Of a stretch of DNA of 50,133 bases, positions 17,350 through 25,331 are shown one piece after another; the stretch's first letter is position 1; each line of letters begins with the position of its first letter. This DNA comes from Micromonospora sp. CB01531 (GTDB lineage Bacteria > Actinomycetota > Actinomycetes > Mycobacteriales > Micromonosporaceae): positions 1-50,133 of the forward strand of contig NZ_LWLS01000099.1 of assembly GCF_001905095.1 (NCBI RefSeq), given 5' to 3'. The notes beneath the pieces are model-generated. The model made no database searches. It was not told the DNA's origin and was given only the letters and a program-made list of their open reading frames with translations. The position numbers were made by a program, and so were the translations under genes.

Positions 17350-17948
17350 CGATCCATCAGTTGCTGGGGCGGATCGTGTACTTCCACGCCCTATTCATCG
17401 AGCCCTCGCTCCTTCCCAGCGCTCCGCGCCGGCCTGGTCCGGTGTGCTGCAACCATGGCCCGGACTCGGACCGCGGCACCGTCGGCAAACCGTTGACGGA
17501 CTCCGCCTGGGCTGCTCTCGTCGAGGTCGCCACCACCCTGCCCGCCCACGATCATTCGTGCCCGAAGGCCAACGACGTGTGCTGTGCCACCTGCCGCGTT
17601 GTGGCCGCAGCCGCAGCGGTCGGGGCTGGATGGGCCCATACCGAGCATCGCAGCTACCAGCGGGCTGAGCCTGCCGAAACGCTCCTGCGCTCCTGCCGGC
17701 TCGCGGCGGCGGCACGGCTGGGGCGGGCCTTCGCCATGCAGCACGCGGTTTGGTGCCCGGCACTGGACCAGCTGACCGGGCCGGAGACGCTGCCCGGCGC
17801 GGAGGAACTGCCGCTGACGGGAGAGCTGCTGGCCCTATGGGCCAGCCCAATCACTGACGTCCACCACCCTGTGGCCAATTGGCTCAATCACTGCACCGGC
17901 CTGGACGACGTCCGCCGGGTGCTCGAGACGAGGAGAACCGACTCGTGA
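17325..17948 (+). CDS. Cys-rich protein of unknown function in the RiPP operon
   Basis: 207 residues, ATG 17325 with GGAGG just upstream, overlapping the radical SAM gene by 25 bases. Cysteines cluster in VCCNHGPDSD near 40-47 and SCPKANDVCCATC near 82-94, with further Cys/His pairs (SCRL, WCPALDQL, NHCTGL), suggesting a metal or iron-sulfur site, perhaps as partner or peptide-binding adaptor of the radical SAM enzyme. The rest is helical. I recognise no family. The stop overlaps the next start as GTGA, indicating coupled translation with the oxygenase. Confidence 0.7.
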   Translation: MGSVAASLTIHQLLGRIVYFHALFIEPSLLPSAPRRPGPVCCNHGPDSDRGTVGKPLTDSAWAALVEVATTLPAHDHSCPKANDVCCATCRVVAAAAAVGAGWAHTEHRSYQRAEPAETLLRSCRLAAAARLGRAFAMQHAVWCPALDQLTGPETLPGAEELPLTGELLALWASPITDVHHPVANWLNHCTGLDDVRRVLETRRTDS

Positions 17949-18673
17949 TCCACATCGCCGAGACCGTCGCAGTCGGCAGCGTCGAGGGATTCATCGACGC
18001 CGAGGAGCGGGACCGGCTCGCCGCCACAATGAACGATCTCCTCACCGACGAGGCCCGGCTCCGTTTCGGCGCGAAGCGGGCCACCTCCATCCATGAGATC
18101 CCCGGTCGCTCCAACGAGCAAGCCATGGCCGTCTACGAGCCGGCCGGACGGATCGAGGTCCCGATAGTTCCGGACAGAGCCGAGGCCCTGCTCCAGCACG
18201 CCTTCGACCGTGCCCGCCCCGCTCTGTCCCGCGTCATGCCATCGATCACCGCCTGCCGCCCGTGGACTTACGTTGAGTATGGTCCCGGCCAGCACATCAC
18301 CGGCCACCTCGACGGCATCGCTCCCGACCCGCTCGCCTGGCCGCGACAGATCGCCGGTATCAGCGTCGTGGTCCACGAGCCGGAGGCCGGCGGTGCGTTC
18401 TATGTCGAAAGCACGTCCAGCGACCGGCTGTGGAGCACCCGGCTGAACCACGACGCCCAGGGACACGGCTACGCGGGCGGCATGTGGCTGGCCCACGACG
18501 GTGCGGACCACTCGGCAGACTGGTACACGGCTATGCCCCGAACCCGATGGAGCGTCAGCCCCGCCCCGGGCACCGCCTTGCTCTACGGCTCCCAGCTCAC
18601 CCACGGCACCGAACCGGTCGCCAGCGGCCGCATCGCGAAGTTCATCAGCTGGCTGATCGCCGAGAAAGACTAG
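17945..18673 (+). CDS. 2-oxoglutarate/Fe(II)-dependent oxygenase-like protein
   Basis: 242 residues from GTG 17945, which overlaps the preceding stop as GTGA; a longer frame to 17879 is a shadow of the previous gene. The Fe(II) facial triad is visible: H121-L-D123 in ITGHLDG and distal H220 in LTHGTEP, followed by R229 in GRIAKF, the usual 2-oxoglutarate anchor. The double-stranded beta-helix pattern IAGISVVVHEPEAGGAFYV fits. Prolyl- or asparaginyl-hydroxylase-like chemistry on a peptide is expected from the context. It is one of two different-fold Fe-dependent hydroxylases in this operon. Confidence 0.82.
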   Translation: MIHIAETVAVGSVEGFIDAEERDRLAATMNDLLTDEARLRFGAKRATSIHEIPGRSNEQAMAVYEPAGRIEVPIVPDRAEALLQHAFDRARPALSRVMPSITACRPWTYVEYGPGQHITGHLDGIAPDPLAWPRQIAGISVVVHEPEAGGAFYVESTSSDRLWSTRLNHDAQGHGYAGGMWLAHDGADHSADWYTAMPRTRWSVSPAPGTALLYGSQLTHGTEPVASGRIAKFISWLIAEKD

Positions 18674-18682
18674 GAGCGCGGC

Positions 18683-19318
18683 ATGCTGCTGGCCTTGGAG
18701 GGAATTGCTGGAGCCGGAAAGACCACGCTACGCGACCGGATCCTGGCCACCGCCGCCCGCGAAGACATCCGCCTCGGGCACATCGGCCAGTTCTCCTGGC
18801 TATCGCTGGAGGCCACCCGCTCCATCATCGGCCTGCGGGCCGGCCGTCCAGCCACGGACGGCATGCGGGCGATGGCCGCTGTCCGCGGCGACCTGGAACT
18901 CCATGCCCGACACAACCTCGCCCCCGCCCTGTCTCTAGGCCCGGTCATCGCCGACCGGCTCATCTTGTCAACCGCCTGCCTGATCGCCCTGCTGCACGAC
19001 CGTCCTGTCGCCCACTACGTCGAGCAGCTCGCCCAGATCAGGACCTCCCGGGCGGACCTGACCGTCCTTCTCACCACCGAGGCCGAGCTGTGTCATTCCC
19101 GGCTGTCCCATCGACCTACATCGCGCCGCTTCGGGGAGGACCGCTCGACCGCCGATCGGTTCGCCGACCTCTACGAGCAGGCCGCCAACGCGTGGACCGA
19201 GGCAACCGGCCTGCCCGTGCTGCGCCACCCGTGCACCACCGAACCCGACCTCGACCTGCTAACCGCCACCTGCATGGATCGGCTACGCGAAACCGCACCG
19301 GACGCGGTGCCAACATGA
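18683..19318 (+). CDS. Thymidylate-kinase-like P-loop kinase
   Basis: 211 residues; GGAG precedes ATG 18683 by seven bases. The Walker A motif is GIAGAGKTT (7-15), with VIADRLIL near 92-99 corresponding to the DR motif of thymidylate and deoxynucleoside kinases and a lid-like Arg-rich HRPTSRRFGED. It lacks the full length and housekeeping context of TMP kinase. In this operon it may phosphorylate a nucleoside, a sugar or a peptide-linked substrate. The following gene starts 11 bases after its stop (an alternative upstream ATG would overlap it), so the two are probably cotranslated. Confidence 0.8.
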   Translation: MLLALEGIAGAGKTTLRDRILATAAREDIRLGHIGQFSWLSLEATRSIIGLRAGRPATDGMRAMAAVRGDLELHARHNLAPALSLGPVIADRLILSTACLIALLHDRPVAHYVEQLAQIRTSRADLTVLLTTEAELCHSRLSHRPTSRRFGEDRSTADRFADLYEQAANAWTEATGLPVLRHPCTTEPDLDLLTATCMDRLRETAPDAVPT

Positions 19319-19329
19319 GGAGGCAGCGC

Positions 19330-20220
19330 ATGCACCTACATCCGATGCACCCCGCCGCCTGGGTCCTTGACCAGCTTCGTGACGTCGGCTGGCACGTCCA
19401 CGATCTCCTCTGCTTCACCCGCGCCAGCACCCTGGTGCTCGCCAGCCGCAACGGGACGCCTCCGGTGGTCCTCAAGGCCGGCTTCGGCAGCAACCACGTC
19501 CTGGCCGAACTCGACGCGGCCACCCGAAAGGCCGCCTACGGCTTCTACTGGTACGCGGAAATGACCGAGGCCGAAAGGGCCTTGACCCGCGAGGACTTCC
19601 GCCACGAGATTGCCGTCACCCGCGCCGCCCGAGGCGCCGAGAACGTCGTGCCGCTGATCGAGGAGGGCAGCACCGACCGGTTCGACTGGTACGCCATGCC
19701 CCACTGCCGCGGAGGCAATTTCCGGCCCTACCTCGCCACCAACCCTAACCGAGACGACGTGACGGTCGGGCTGAGCATCTTGGCCGACGTCGCCGAGGGC
19801 CTGAGCACCCTTCACGAGCGCGGGATCGTGCACCGCGACGTCTACCAGGAGAACATCCTCATCCACGACGGCCACGGGCTGATCACCGACCTCGGTGCCG
19901 CGCGACGCACCGACACACCGCGCGGCCCCACCGCTCGAGGCCCGGAGGCGCATTGGCCCCCGGAGTACGCGACCTCCTACGACCGTGCTACTCCGGCCGC
20001 TGATGCCTTCAGCCTCGGGGTCCTGACCTACCGCTACCTGTGCGCCGACATCCCGCGCCACGGCCCCTCGCGGCTGCACATCGCACCCGCCGGACTCCGC
20101 CCGGTCATCACCGCGGCGCTCGACCCAACACCTGCGGACCGGCCCGCCATGAGCGAGCTGCGCGACGCCCTGCGCCAAGCGGCCACCCATGCCGCCACGC
20201 CAGCCCAGCGCAGCAACTGA
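19330..20220 (+). CDS. Ser/Thr protein kinase-like protein
   Basis: 296 residues. ATG 19330 is chosen because AGGAGG lies six bases upstream; ATG 19315 would overlap the previous stop but has no site. The kinase signature is nearly complete: K49 in VVLKAGF, Glu in the HEIAV helix, H168-R-D170 with N175 in HRDVYQEN, and D187-L-G in place of DFG. A helix with SLGVLTYRYL follows. There is no Gly-rich P-loop of the usual form and no membrane or PASTA segment. It may phosphorylate a peptide or a small substrate rather than act as a sensor kinase. Function in the locus is unproven. Confidence 0.82.
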   Translation: MHLHPMHPAAWVLDQLRDVGWHVHDLLCFTRASTLVLASRNGTPPVVLKAGFGSNHVLAELDAATRKAAYGFYWYAEMTEAERALTREDFRHEIAVTRAARGAENVVPLIEEGSTDRFDWYAMPHCRGGNFRPYLATNPNRDDVTVGLSILADVAEGLSTLHERGIVHRDVYQENILIHDGHGLITDLGAARRTDTPRGPTARGPEAHWPPEYATSYDRATPAADAFSLGVLTYRYLCADIPRHGPSRLHIAPAGLRPVITAALDPTPADRPAMSELRDALRQAATHAATPAQRSN

Positions 20221-20331
20221 CCCACCAACAACCGAAAGGAGATGCGGTGCCCACCGCCCGCTCACCGCCCCAGGACTCGGCTCCAGAAGGTGCGAGGCTC
20301 ACACCCCCATTCGGAAAGGACGAGCGCACTC

Positions 20332-20496
20332 ATGGACAACGACCGGATCAGCGACTTCCTCGCCGCCGTGGACGACCTGCGCGGCGACGACGACACCGTC
20401 CGTAGCACCCGCCACACCTCCAGCGTCTCCGCCGAGGGCTGGCCGACCGCTGAGGCCCCGGCGAGCACCGTGGCAACCGAGGGCACCGACGTCTGA
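20332..20496 (+). CDS. Candidate RiPP precursor peptide (54 aa)
   Basis: The frame starts with ATG 20332, with AAAGGA 11 bases upstream, and uses G/C at almost every third position, unlike the two competing frames starting at 20242 and 20247. The N-terminal half is acidic and helical (DRISDFLAAVDDLRGDDD), as expected of a leader. The C-terminal half is Ser/Thr/Ala-rich with one Trp and Glu residues (SSVSAEGWPTAEAPAS), a plausible core with hydroxylation or cross-link sites. No Cys is present, so it is not a lanthipeptide or sactipeptide of the usual kind. It sits between the kinase and HExxH genes and is followed by a strong hairpin, a common layout for precursor genes. No known family recognised. 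Confidence 0.6.
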   Translation: MDNDRISDFLAAVDDLRGDDDTVRSTRHTSSVSAEGWPTAEAPASTVATEGTDV

Positions 20497-20538
20497 ACGC
20501 CCCGCACCCCATCGACGGCACGCCGCCGGTGAGTACCT

Positions 20539-20571
20539 CCTGGGGCCGGACCCTCACCGGCCGGCCCCAGG
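20539..20571 (+). terminator. Hairpin after candidate precursor gene (attenuating terminator)
   Basis: A perfect 11-base stem, CCTGGGGCCGG (20539-20549) and CCGGCCCCAGG (20561-20571), encloses an 11-base loop. It lies 42 bases after the precursor stop and 25 before the next gene. No U-tract follows. A partial terminator here would give more precursor mRNA than enzyme mRNA. Confidence 0.6.
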
Positions 20572-20595
20572 CCCAGCCTGTCGGAAGGACACCCC

Positions 20596-21522
20596 GTGGA
20601 CGCGCCCACTATCTCCTTCTCGTTCGACTCCATCCAGGCCCACCACCGCGATCGCACCCGCCGGATCCGCACCGCCCTGAAGCCCGGCGCCCAACCGACA
20701 GCCATGATCCCCGACGCGCCGGCGGAAACGGCCGCCGCCGACTACTGCCTGGCCCATCATGTCCTTGAAGGTGCTGAGGCCGCCGCTCGTGCCCGCGATA
20801 CCGCCACCTTCAACTGGTACGGCGCCCACCCCGACGCGAACGCCTCGGCGCTGTCGACACCCACCGCCGTCGGTCCGCGCATCGTCCTTGCCCCCGACCT
20901 GGACCGCCTGCCGCGCTCAACAATCTCCGAGACCCCCTACTACGTACTGGGCCCGGACACCACCGCCGCCCCGCCGAACCTGCAGGAACTGGCTGGCGCC
21001 GCATACATCACCGGCGCGAAGTACGGCTTCGCCGACCTTCTCTCCGGCCACGCAGTCGTCGTCTGCCTGCTGCGCCACAAGCAACTCGGCGACACCCTCG
21101 ACAGTTGGACCATTACCCGGCTACCTGGCACCATCTACTGCGACCACGTCAACGAGCCCCTCGTCCTGGCTCGCGACCTGATCCACGAGGCGGGCCACAA
21201 CTGGCTCAACGACGCCCTTAGCGCCACCGCCTGCGAGATCAGCGACGAAGTCAGGTTCTACTCTCCCTGGAAGAAGACGAGCAGGCCTGCCTTCGGCTTC
21301 CTGCACGCGTGCTTCGCCTTCCCCCTCACCATGATCTACACCGCTCGCGTCCTGCCCGAAACCAGCGGCGACCTGTACCGATTCCTGGCCGCCTACCTGG
21401 AGCAGCAGCGCGGACTGCTCGCCACCACCGCCGCCGACCACGACCAAGCGCTCACCCTGGTCACCGACCCCAAATTGCGGGAAGGCCTACACTCTGTCCA
21501 CCGCGAAGCCCTCAGCCTGTGA
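20596..21522 (+). CDS. HExxH-motif peptide beta-hydroxylase-like protein (aKG-HExxH type)
   Basis: 308 residues; GTG 20596 follows GGAAGGAC at about seven bases. The motif H197-E-A-G-H201 lies in DLIHEAGHNWLND, and the later YSPWKKTSRPAFGFLHACFAF matches the conserved SPW...RP...G..H segment of the HEXXH proteins found beside RiPP radical SAM enzymes. Characterised members are Fe(II)/2-oxoglutarate hydroxylases acting on beta-carbons of peptide residues, not proteases. The gene follows the candidate precursor directly and overlaps the hydrolase start (GTGA), strongly suggesting a common pathway. Substrate residue not known. Confidence 0.85.
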   Translation: MDAPTISFSFDSIQAHHRDRTRRIRTALKPGAQPTAMIPDAPAETAAADYCLAHHVLEGAEAAARARDTATFNWYGAHPDANASALSTPTAVGPRIVLAPDLDRLPRSTISETPYYVLGPDTTAAPPNLQELAGAAYITGAKYGFADLLSGHAVVVCLLRHKQLGDTLDSWTITRLPGTIYCDHVNEPLVLARDLIHEAGHNWLNDALSATACEISDEVRFYSPWKKTSRPAFGFLHACFAFPLTMIYTARVLPETSGDLYRFLAAYLEQQRGLLATTAADHDQALTLVTDPKLREGLHSVHREALSL

Positions 21523-22874
21523 ACTCCTCCGACACCTCGGTCGCCGCTACCGAGGCCGCCCTCGCGGACCGGCTGGGCGAGCCCGGCGTTATCCTGCGCG
21601 TCGGCCGGGCCGGCCGTTCGACGGCGCAGGCGCACACCGGATTGGCCAGTCTCGAACTGGCCGCGCCCGTCGGGGAGAACACCGCCTTCAACATCGGCTC
21701 CGTCGCCAAACAGGTCACCGCGTACCTGTGTATCCGCGCCGCCCGCGACCGCCTCCTCACTCTGGACCAGCCCATCGGCGACATCCTGCCCCGCTTCCGC
21801 ATCCCCAACGTCACCATCGGCGACCTTGTCCAACACCAGGGCGGCGTCCGGGACGCCGAGTCCCTGCTGTCCCTGGCGGGTTTCCGCGAACTCGACCACT
21901 ACACCGCCGATGATCTGCTTCAACTCGCCTACCGCCAGCGGCGCCGGGCCGTCGAGCCGGGCCGCTTCCTGTACAGCAACACCGGCTACCTCCTTCTGGC
22001 CGAAGCCCTCAAGCACGCCTACGGCGTCGGACTCCAAGAGATCGCCGACCGGCACGTCTTCACCCCGCTCGGCATGACCTCGGCCCGCTTCAAGACCGAT
22101 CCACGCGAGGTTATTCCCGGCGCCGCCGCCAGCTACCAGGCCGTCGCCGGTGGATGGCAGCACCAGCAGCGCCCGGTCACCCTGCCCGGCCCCGGATCTC
22201 TGTGGTGCACCGCCGCTGACCTGGACCGCTGGCTCGCCCACCTCTGGTACGAATGGCGTCACTCGGTCGACGACGCGCTTCCATTCGAACAGCACCTAAG
22301 CTATCAGCCCAGCGACCATGCCCCGTTCACGTACGGAGCGGGGCTTTATGCCGACCCTCGCCCCGGCCGCACCGTGGTCTTCCACTACGGCCACGAACAG
22401 GGGTTCTCTTCCGCAGTCCATCTCACTAGCTCAGGGCTCCGCGTCATCTGCCTGTCAAACGGCGGCGGAATAGCCGCGGACCACATAGCTACCGCTGCCC
22501 TGACGCACCTCAACCGCGATCCCGACATCGACCTAAGGCAACTTCTGTCTCGTGCCGTTCAGAGGCGCACTGCGTCTAAGACCCCATTCGTCGGCACTAC
22601 TGAACCCGAAGCACCCCACGCTCCGCTCGGGACCTACGCCTGCGACGAGGTACCAGGCACCGTACGGCTGAGCCGCAGTGCTGGGTCGCTCTACCTGTGG
22701 CGTCGGGGAACCCGCGACCGTCTCACCTGCACCGGGTCCAGCGACTACGCCGCGGACGGATACACCCTTACACTCCCGACCACCCTGGTCGACGGCAGCG
22801 AGCAGACGCCTGACAGCTTCGTCGTCGATCTCAAGCGGGCACCAGGGCTCCAATACAGACGACGGTCCGTTTGA
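21519..22874 (+). CDS. Serine hydrolase, class C beta-lactamase/penicillin-binding-protein fold
   Basis: 451 residues from GTG 21519, overlapping the preceding stop. Active-site elements are S61-V-A-K64 (SxxK), Y152-S-N154 (YxN) and H289-Y-G291 (HxG, in place of KTG), in the order and spacing of the class C/esterase EstB group. The C-terminal ~130 residues (APLGTYACDEVPGTVRL and beyond) resemble the lipocalin-like domain attached to many such hydrolases. No signal peptide is present, so it acts in the cytoplasm. In this operon it could be the leader peptidase, a self-resistance hydrolase or an acyl transferase. It is the last gene before a terminator. Confidence 0.87.
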   Translation: MNSSDTSVAATEAALADRLGEPGVILRVGRAGRSTAQAHTGLASLELAAPVGENTAFNIGSVAKQVTAYLCIRAARDRLLTLDQPIGDILPRFRIPNVTIGDLVQHQGGVRDAESLLSLAGFRELDHYTADDLLQLAYRQRRRAVEPGRFLYSNTGYLLLAEALKHAYGVGLQEIADRHVFTPLGMTSARFKTDPREVIPGAAASYQAVAGGWQHQQRPVTLPGPGSLWCTAADLDRWLAHLWYEWRHSVDDALPFEQHLSYQPSDHAPFTYGAGLYADPRPGRTVVFHYGHEQGFSSAVHLTSSGLRVICLSNGGGIAADHIATAALTHLNRDPDIDLRQLLSRAVQRRTASKTPFVGTTEPEAPHAPLGTYACDEVPGTVRLSRSAGSLYLWRRGTRDRLTCTGSSDYAADGYTLTLPTTLVDGSEQTPDSFVVDLKRAPGLQYRRRSV

Positions 22875-23186
22875 TCGAGCGGATCGCACCGGTCGCGACG
22901 GCGAGGAGAACTGCAGCCAGCGTTTGCCGCCGTCTGCTCCTGCAGGTCACGACCTTGATTCACTGCGCGCCCGAAGGGGCTCGAAGAATCGCTAACCTCC
23001 TAATCTGTGGACAGCTTCTGGTGCAGAATAGGTAAATTCCTTCCCTCCGCGCTCGGCGACTCCACGCGCTTGAACGGCAGCGGTCGGCTACAGACCGGAC
23101 GCCGACGGCGCTGTACATGCTCGGCTCCCGATGTCGGTGTTGGCAGGGACTCGTGCCCCTGCCAACACCTGATCACTGACACCTAC
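22875..23186. other. Intergenic stretch between convergent operons
   Basis: 312 bases between the end of the peptide operon and the end of the minus-strand gene at 23187. It contains the hairpin terminator described separately and no credible gene. Confidence 0.7.
23136..23169. terminator. Bidirectional hairpin terminator
   Basis: A perfect 13-base stem, GGTGTTGGCAGGG (23136-23148) and CCCTGCCAACACC (23157-23169), with an eight-base loop lies between two convergent genes. This is the expected place for a terminator serving both strands. No strong U-tract is present, as often in actinomycetes. Confidence 0.75.
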
Positions 23187-24479
23187 TCATGAAGTCTCCG
23201 GCTTCGGTTTGCGGCTGCCGAGCATGCGCACAGTTGTGCTGAGTTTGATTGGCACGTCGTCGGGGCCTCTGAGGAACGGGTTGATGTAGACGGGGCGGCG
23301 CAGCGCTCTGCCTGGTCCGTATGGCTGGTTGCGCCAGTGGCCGGACACCCAGAACCGGCTGGTTTGGGAGCGTTCTGGGTCGCCGGGTGCCGATCGGGTA
23401 CTGGGCGACGTGCTGCCGCGGCTGGCACGAATGCGGACGACCCGCACCTCGGGCGCGGGTCGGTTGGTGCGGGCGTAGCTTCTCCGAAGGACTCTGTCGA
23501 TTTCTGCTGTCGTGACCTCGGCGGCCTGCTGTGCCACCAGCAGCCATGTCGCGAGCAGCGCTGCCGCTGAATGGTCACCGGGCAGCAGGTGCTGTTCATG
23601 GACCTGGACAGCGCTCATTGGGGCGAGCCACCCTACGTGTTCGCGGAGTCGCTGGAGTGGTCTGCCGTCCAGTCCCCCGCCGATTGTGCGGTAGTTGACC
23701 AAGTGCCAGCCGTCGCTGGTGGTGGTCCAGGATGCGGCGGTGATCTGCCGTCGCGTCACCGGCCGCGACCATACGAGCAGTCCGTCGGTCGAGGGCATGA
23801 GGTCGCGGCTGATGGTGACGTCGGGGAGTTTCTGTGCGGCGTATTCGGCGAGGTCGGTGAAGTCGCTGTCGATCCAGAACAGGCGTGATCGGTCCAGGCC
23901 GGCGGCGATCTGTTGACGTGCGTCGGTGTCCGCGAGCGCGAGTGGGAGGTGATCGCTGCCTCGGTAGAAGCGGGCGAGCCGGTCGCGTACTTTTGGCAGT
24001 TCTCGTGCGGTGATGGCGGTGGCAGGCCAGGCGGTCGTGGTGATGAGCGTTCGTCCGGGGACCCGGGTGTTCAGGAACGCGAGGTGCAGTTGCTGGATGC
24101 GTTCTCGCGCCTCTGGATGGTTCCCGAGGCCGAGCGTCTGCGCTGCTCGGTCGATGACCTTGTCGTTTCTGCCGTCGTCGATGTAGGTCTGGCACGTCGC
24201 GCACGCCGCCCATGCGTGGCCGAAGTTTTGCACCAGTCCCCCGGTCGTGCCGATGGCGATGGCGGCGACGTCGCCGCCCAGGAGCGTCCATGTCGGGAAT
24301 GGGTCGCCGCAGAAGTCGCAGGTGCGGTGCACGGTGTCGAGCTGGCTGACCGGGACGGGTACCGGTTCGTGTCCGTCGGTGGTGAGTTGGATCGGGTGCA
24401 CGTAGGTGGGCGGGGAGCCGAGGGTGTTCAGTGGGGCCAGGCAGATCTGGCAGGCCATCTCCTGCCGGGTGGCCGTCAT
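23187..24479 (-). CDS. Uncharacterised CxxC protein of mobile-element type
   Basis: 430 residues from ATG 24479, which overlaps the GGDEF stop as ATGA. Three CxxC pairs (CQIC near 10, CDFC near 53, CATC near 87) suggest a zinc-binding N-terminal part. The C-terminal part contains RFWVSGHWRNQPYGPG followed by RRPVYINPFLRGP and ends with a short basic tail. A HWR...QPYGPG...I.P...GP pattern of this kind is familiar from proteins of actinomycete phages and integrated elements, whose role is unknown. The middle has no recognised motif. I do not assign a function. Confidence 0.65.
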   Translation of the reverse strand: MTATRQEMACQICLAPLNTLGSPPTYVHPIQLTTDGHEPVPVPVSQLDTVHRTCDFCGDPFPTWTLLGGDVAAIAIGTTGGLVQNFGHAWAACATCQTYIDDGRNDKVIDRAAQTLGLGNHPEARERIQQLHLAFLNTRVPGRTLITTTAWPATAITARELPKVRDRLARFYRGSDHLPLALADTDARQQIAAGLDRSRLFWIDSDFTDLAEYAAQKLPDVTISRDLMPSTDGLLVWSRPVTRRQITAASWTTTSDGWHLVNYRTIGGGLDGRPLQRLREHVGWLAPMSAVQVHEQHLLPGDHSAAALLATWLLVAQQAAEVTTAEIDRVLRRSYARTNRPAPEVRVVRIRASRGSTSPSTRSAPGDPERSQTSRFWVSGHWRNQPYGPGRALRRPVYINPFLRGPDDVPIKLSTTVRMLGSRKPKPETS

Positions 24480-25171
24480 GCCATCGCCTCGTCGTTCAAC
24501 TCCCGGTGGTCGCGGAGGCGAGGTCCTCGGCGGCTGTCGGCGGCAGGCATCGCCATGCCCGGCTCGTAGACGGCGTGCCGGTTCCGGCCGTGGTGTTTGG
24601 CGTGGTACATCGCGATGTCGGCGCGGCGTAGGGCCACCTCTTCGAAAGGGTCGGTGGCTTCGGCGAGCGCCAGGCCGACGCTGGCGGTGACGGTGACCGT
24701 GACGGGTTCGCCGTCCGCGGTGAGTTCGACGGGCTGGGCGATCAGGGCGACGAAGGTGTCGGCGACGCGGGCCAGGTCGTGGGTGCGGACGGGCAGCAGT
24801 GCCGCGTACTCGTCGCCGGAGAGCCGTCCGGCGGTGCCGCCGTGGAGGGCGGCGATGTCGTGGATGCGGTCGCCAACCGCGACCAGGAGGTCGTCTCCCC
24901 TGTCGTGGCCGTGAGTGTCGTTTACCGGTTTGAAGTCGTCGAGGTCGATCAGAACGACGATGATGGGCCCAGCGTTGTCGGCCTCGGCGAGGGCGGCGTG
25001 CGCGGCGATCAGGCCGGCGCGGTTGAGCAGGCCGGTGACCGGGTCGTGTTCCAGCTGCCAGATGGCGTCGGTGAGGTGGTTGCGGAGGCGGCGGATGAAC
25101 GGCCACATGGTGAGGCCGCCGAGGGTGAACGCCACCGAGGCGGTGGCGATCATGATCAGTGGTAGGGACAC
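24476..25171 (-). CDS. Membrane-anchored GGDEF-domain protein (diguanylate cyclase-like)
   Basis: 231 residues. A single hydrophobic segment near 5-26 (IMIATASVAFTLGGLTMW) is followed by a GGDEF domain starting at HDPVTGLLNRAG. The Mg-binding Asp lies in VLIDLDDFKPVNDTHGHDRGD, and the signature is SGDEY instead of GGDEF, a variant seen in some active cyclases. No EAL domain or sensory domain is present and no RxxD inhibitory site is visible. It would make cyclic di-GMP if active. A diguanylate cyclase among uncharacterised mobile-element genes is unusual. The stop overlaps the next gene by four bases. Confidence 0.85.
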   Translation of the reverse strand: MSLPLIMIATASVAFTLGGLTMWPFIRRLRNHLTDAIWQLEHDPVTGLLNRAGLIAAHAALAEADNAGPIIVVLIDLDDFKPVNDTHGHDRGDDLLVAVGDRIHDIAALHGGTAGRLSGDEYAALLPVRTHDLARVADTFVALIAQPVELTADGEPVTVTVTASVGLALAEATDPFEEVALRRADIAMYHAKHHGRNRHAVYEPGMAMPAADSRRGPRLRDHRELNDEAMA

Positions 25172-25196
25172 TGGAGTCCTCCATTCGGTTGGAGAA

Positions 25197-25331
25197 CCCG
25201 GGACGCGTACGTTTCCTAGGCGCTGCGTCCCGGGTCCAGATGCGACGACGGCCCGCCTTGCGGCGGGCCGTTCTTCGTGTTGGTGCCGCTCGTTGGCGGC
25301 ACAGCTGTGGCTGTCTCCATGGGGAGACAGC
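25197..25331. ncRNA. Cluster of four perfect hairpins upstream of the GGDEF gene (possible structured RNA)
   Basis: Four perfect inverted repeats lie one after another in 135 bases: CCCGGGACGC/GCGTCCCGGG (25197-25234), ACGGCCCGCC/GGCGGGCCGT with loop TTGC (25248-25271), GTGCCGC/GCGGCAC (25283-25302) and GCTGTCTCC/GGAGACAGC with loop ATGG (25310-25331). The second is followed by TTCTT on the plus strand and so could be a plus-strand terminator. The array occupies the leader or promoter side of the minus-strand GGDEF gene. It could be a terminator series or a folded regulatory RNA. No known riboswitch recognised. Confidence 0.4.

Noticed and set aside
18430..19329. N-terminal extension of the kinase frame
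   Set aside because: Overlaps two confirmed genes in another frame; AGGAGG fixes the start at 19330.
20247..20405. 52-codon GTG frame with a better ribosome binding site than the chosen precursor start
   Set aside because: Product becomes Arg-rich and non-protein-like, and third-position G/C is low, whereas the overlapping 20332 frame is strongly coding. Kept in mind as a possible leader.
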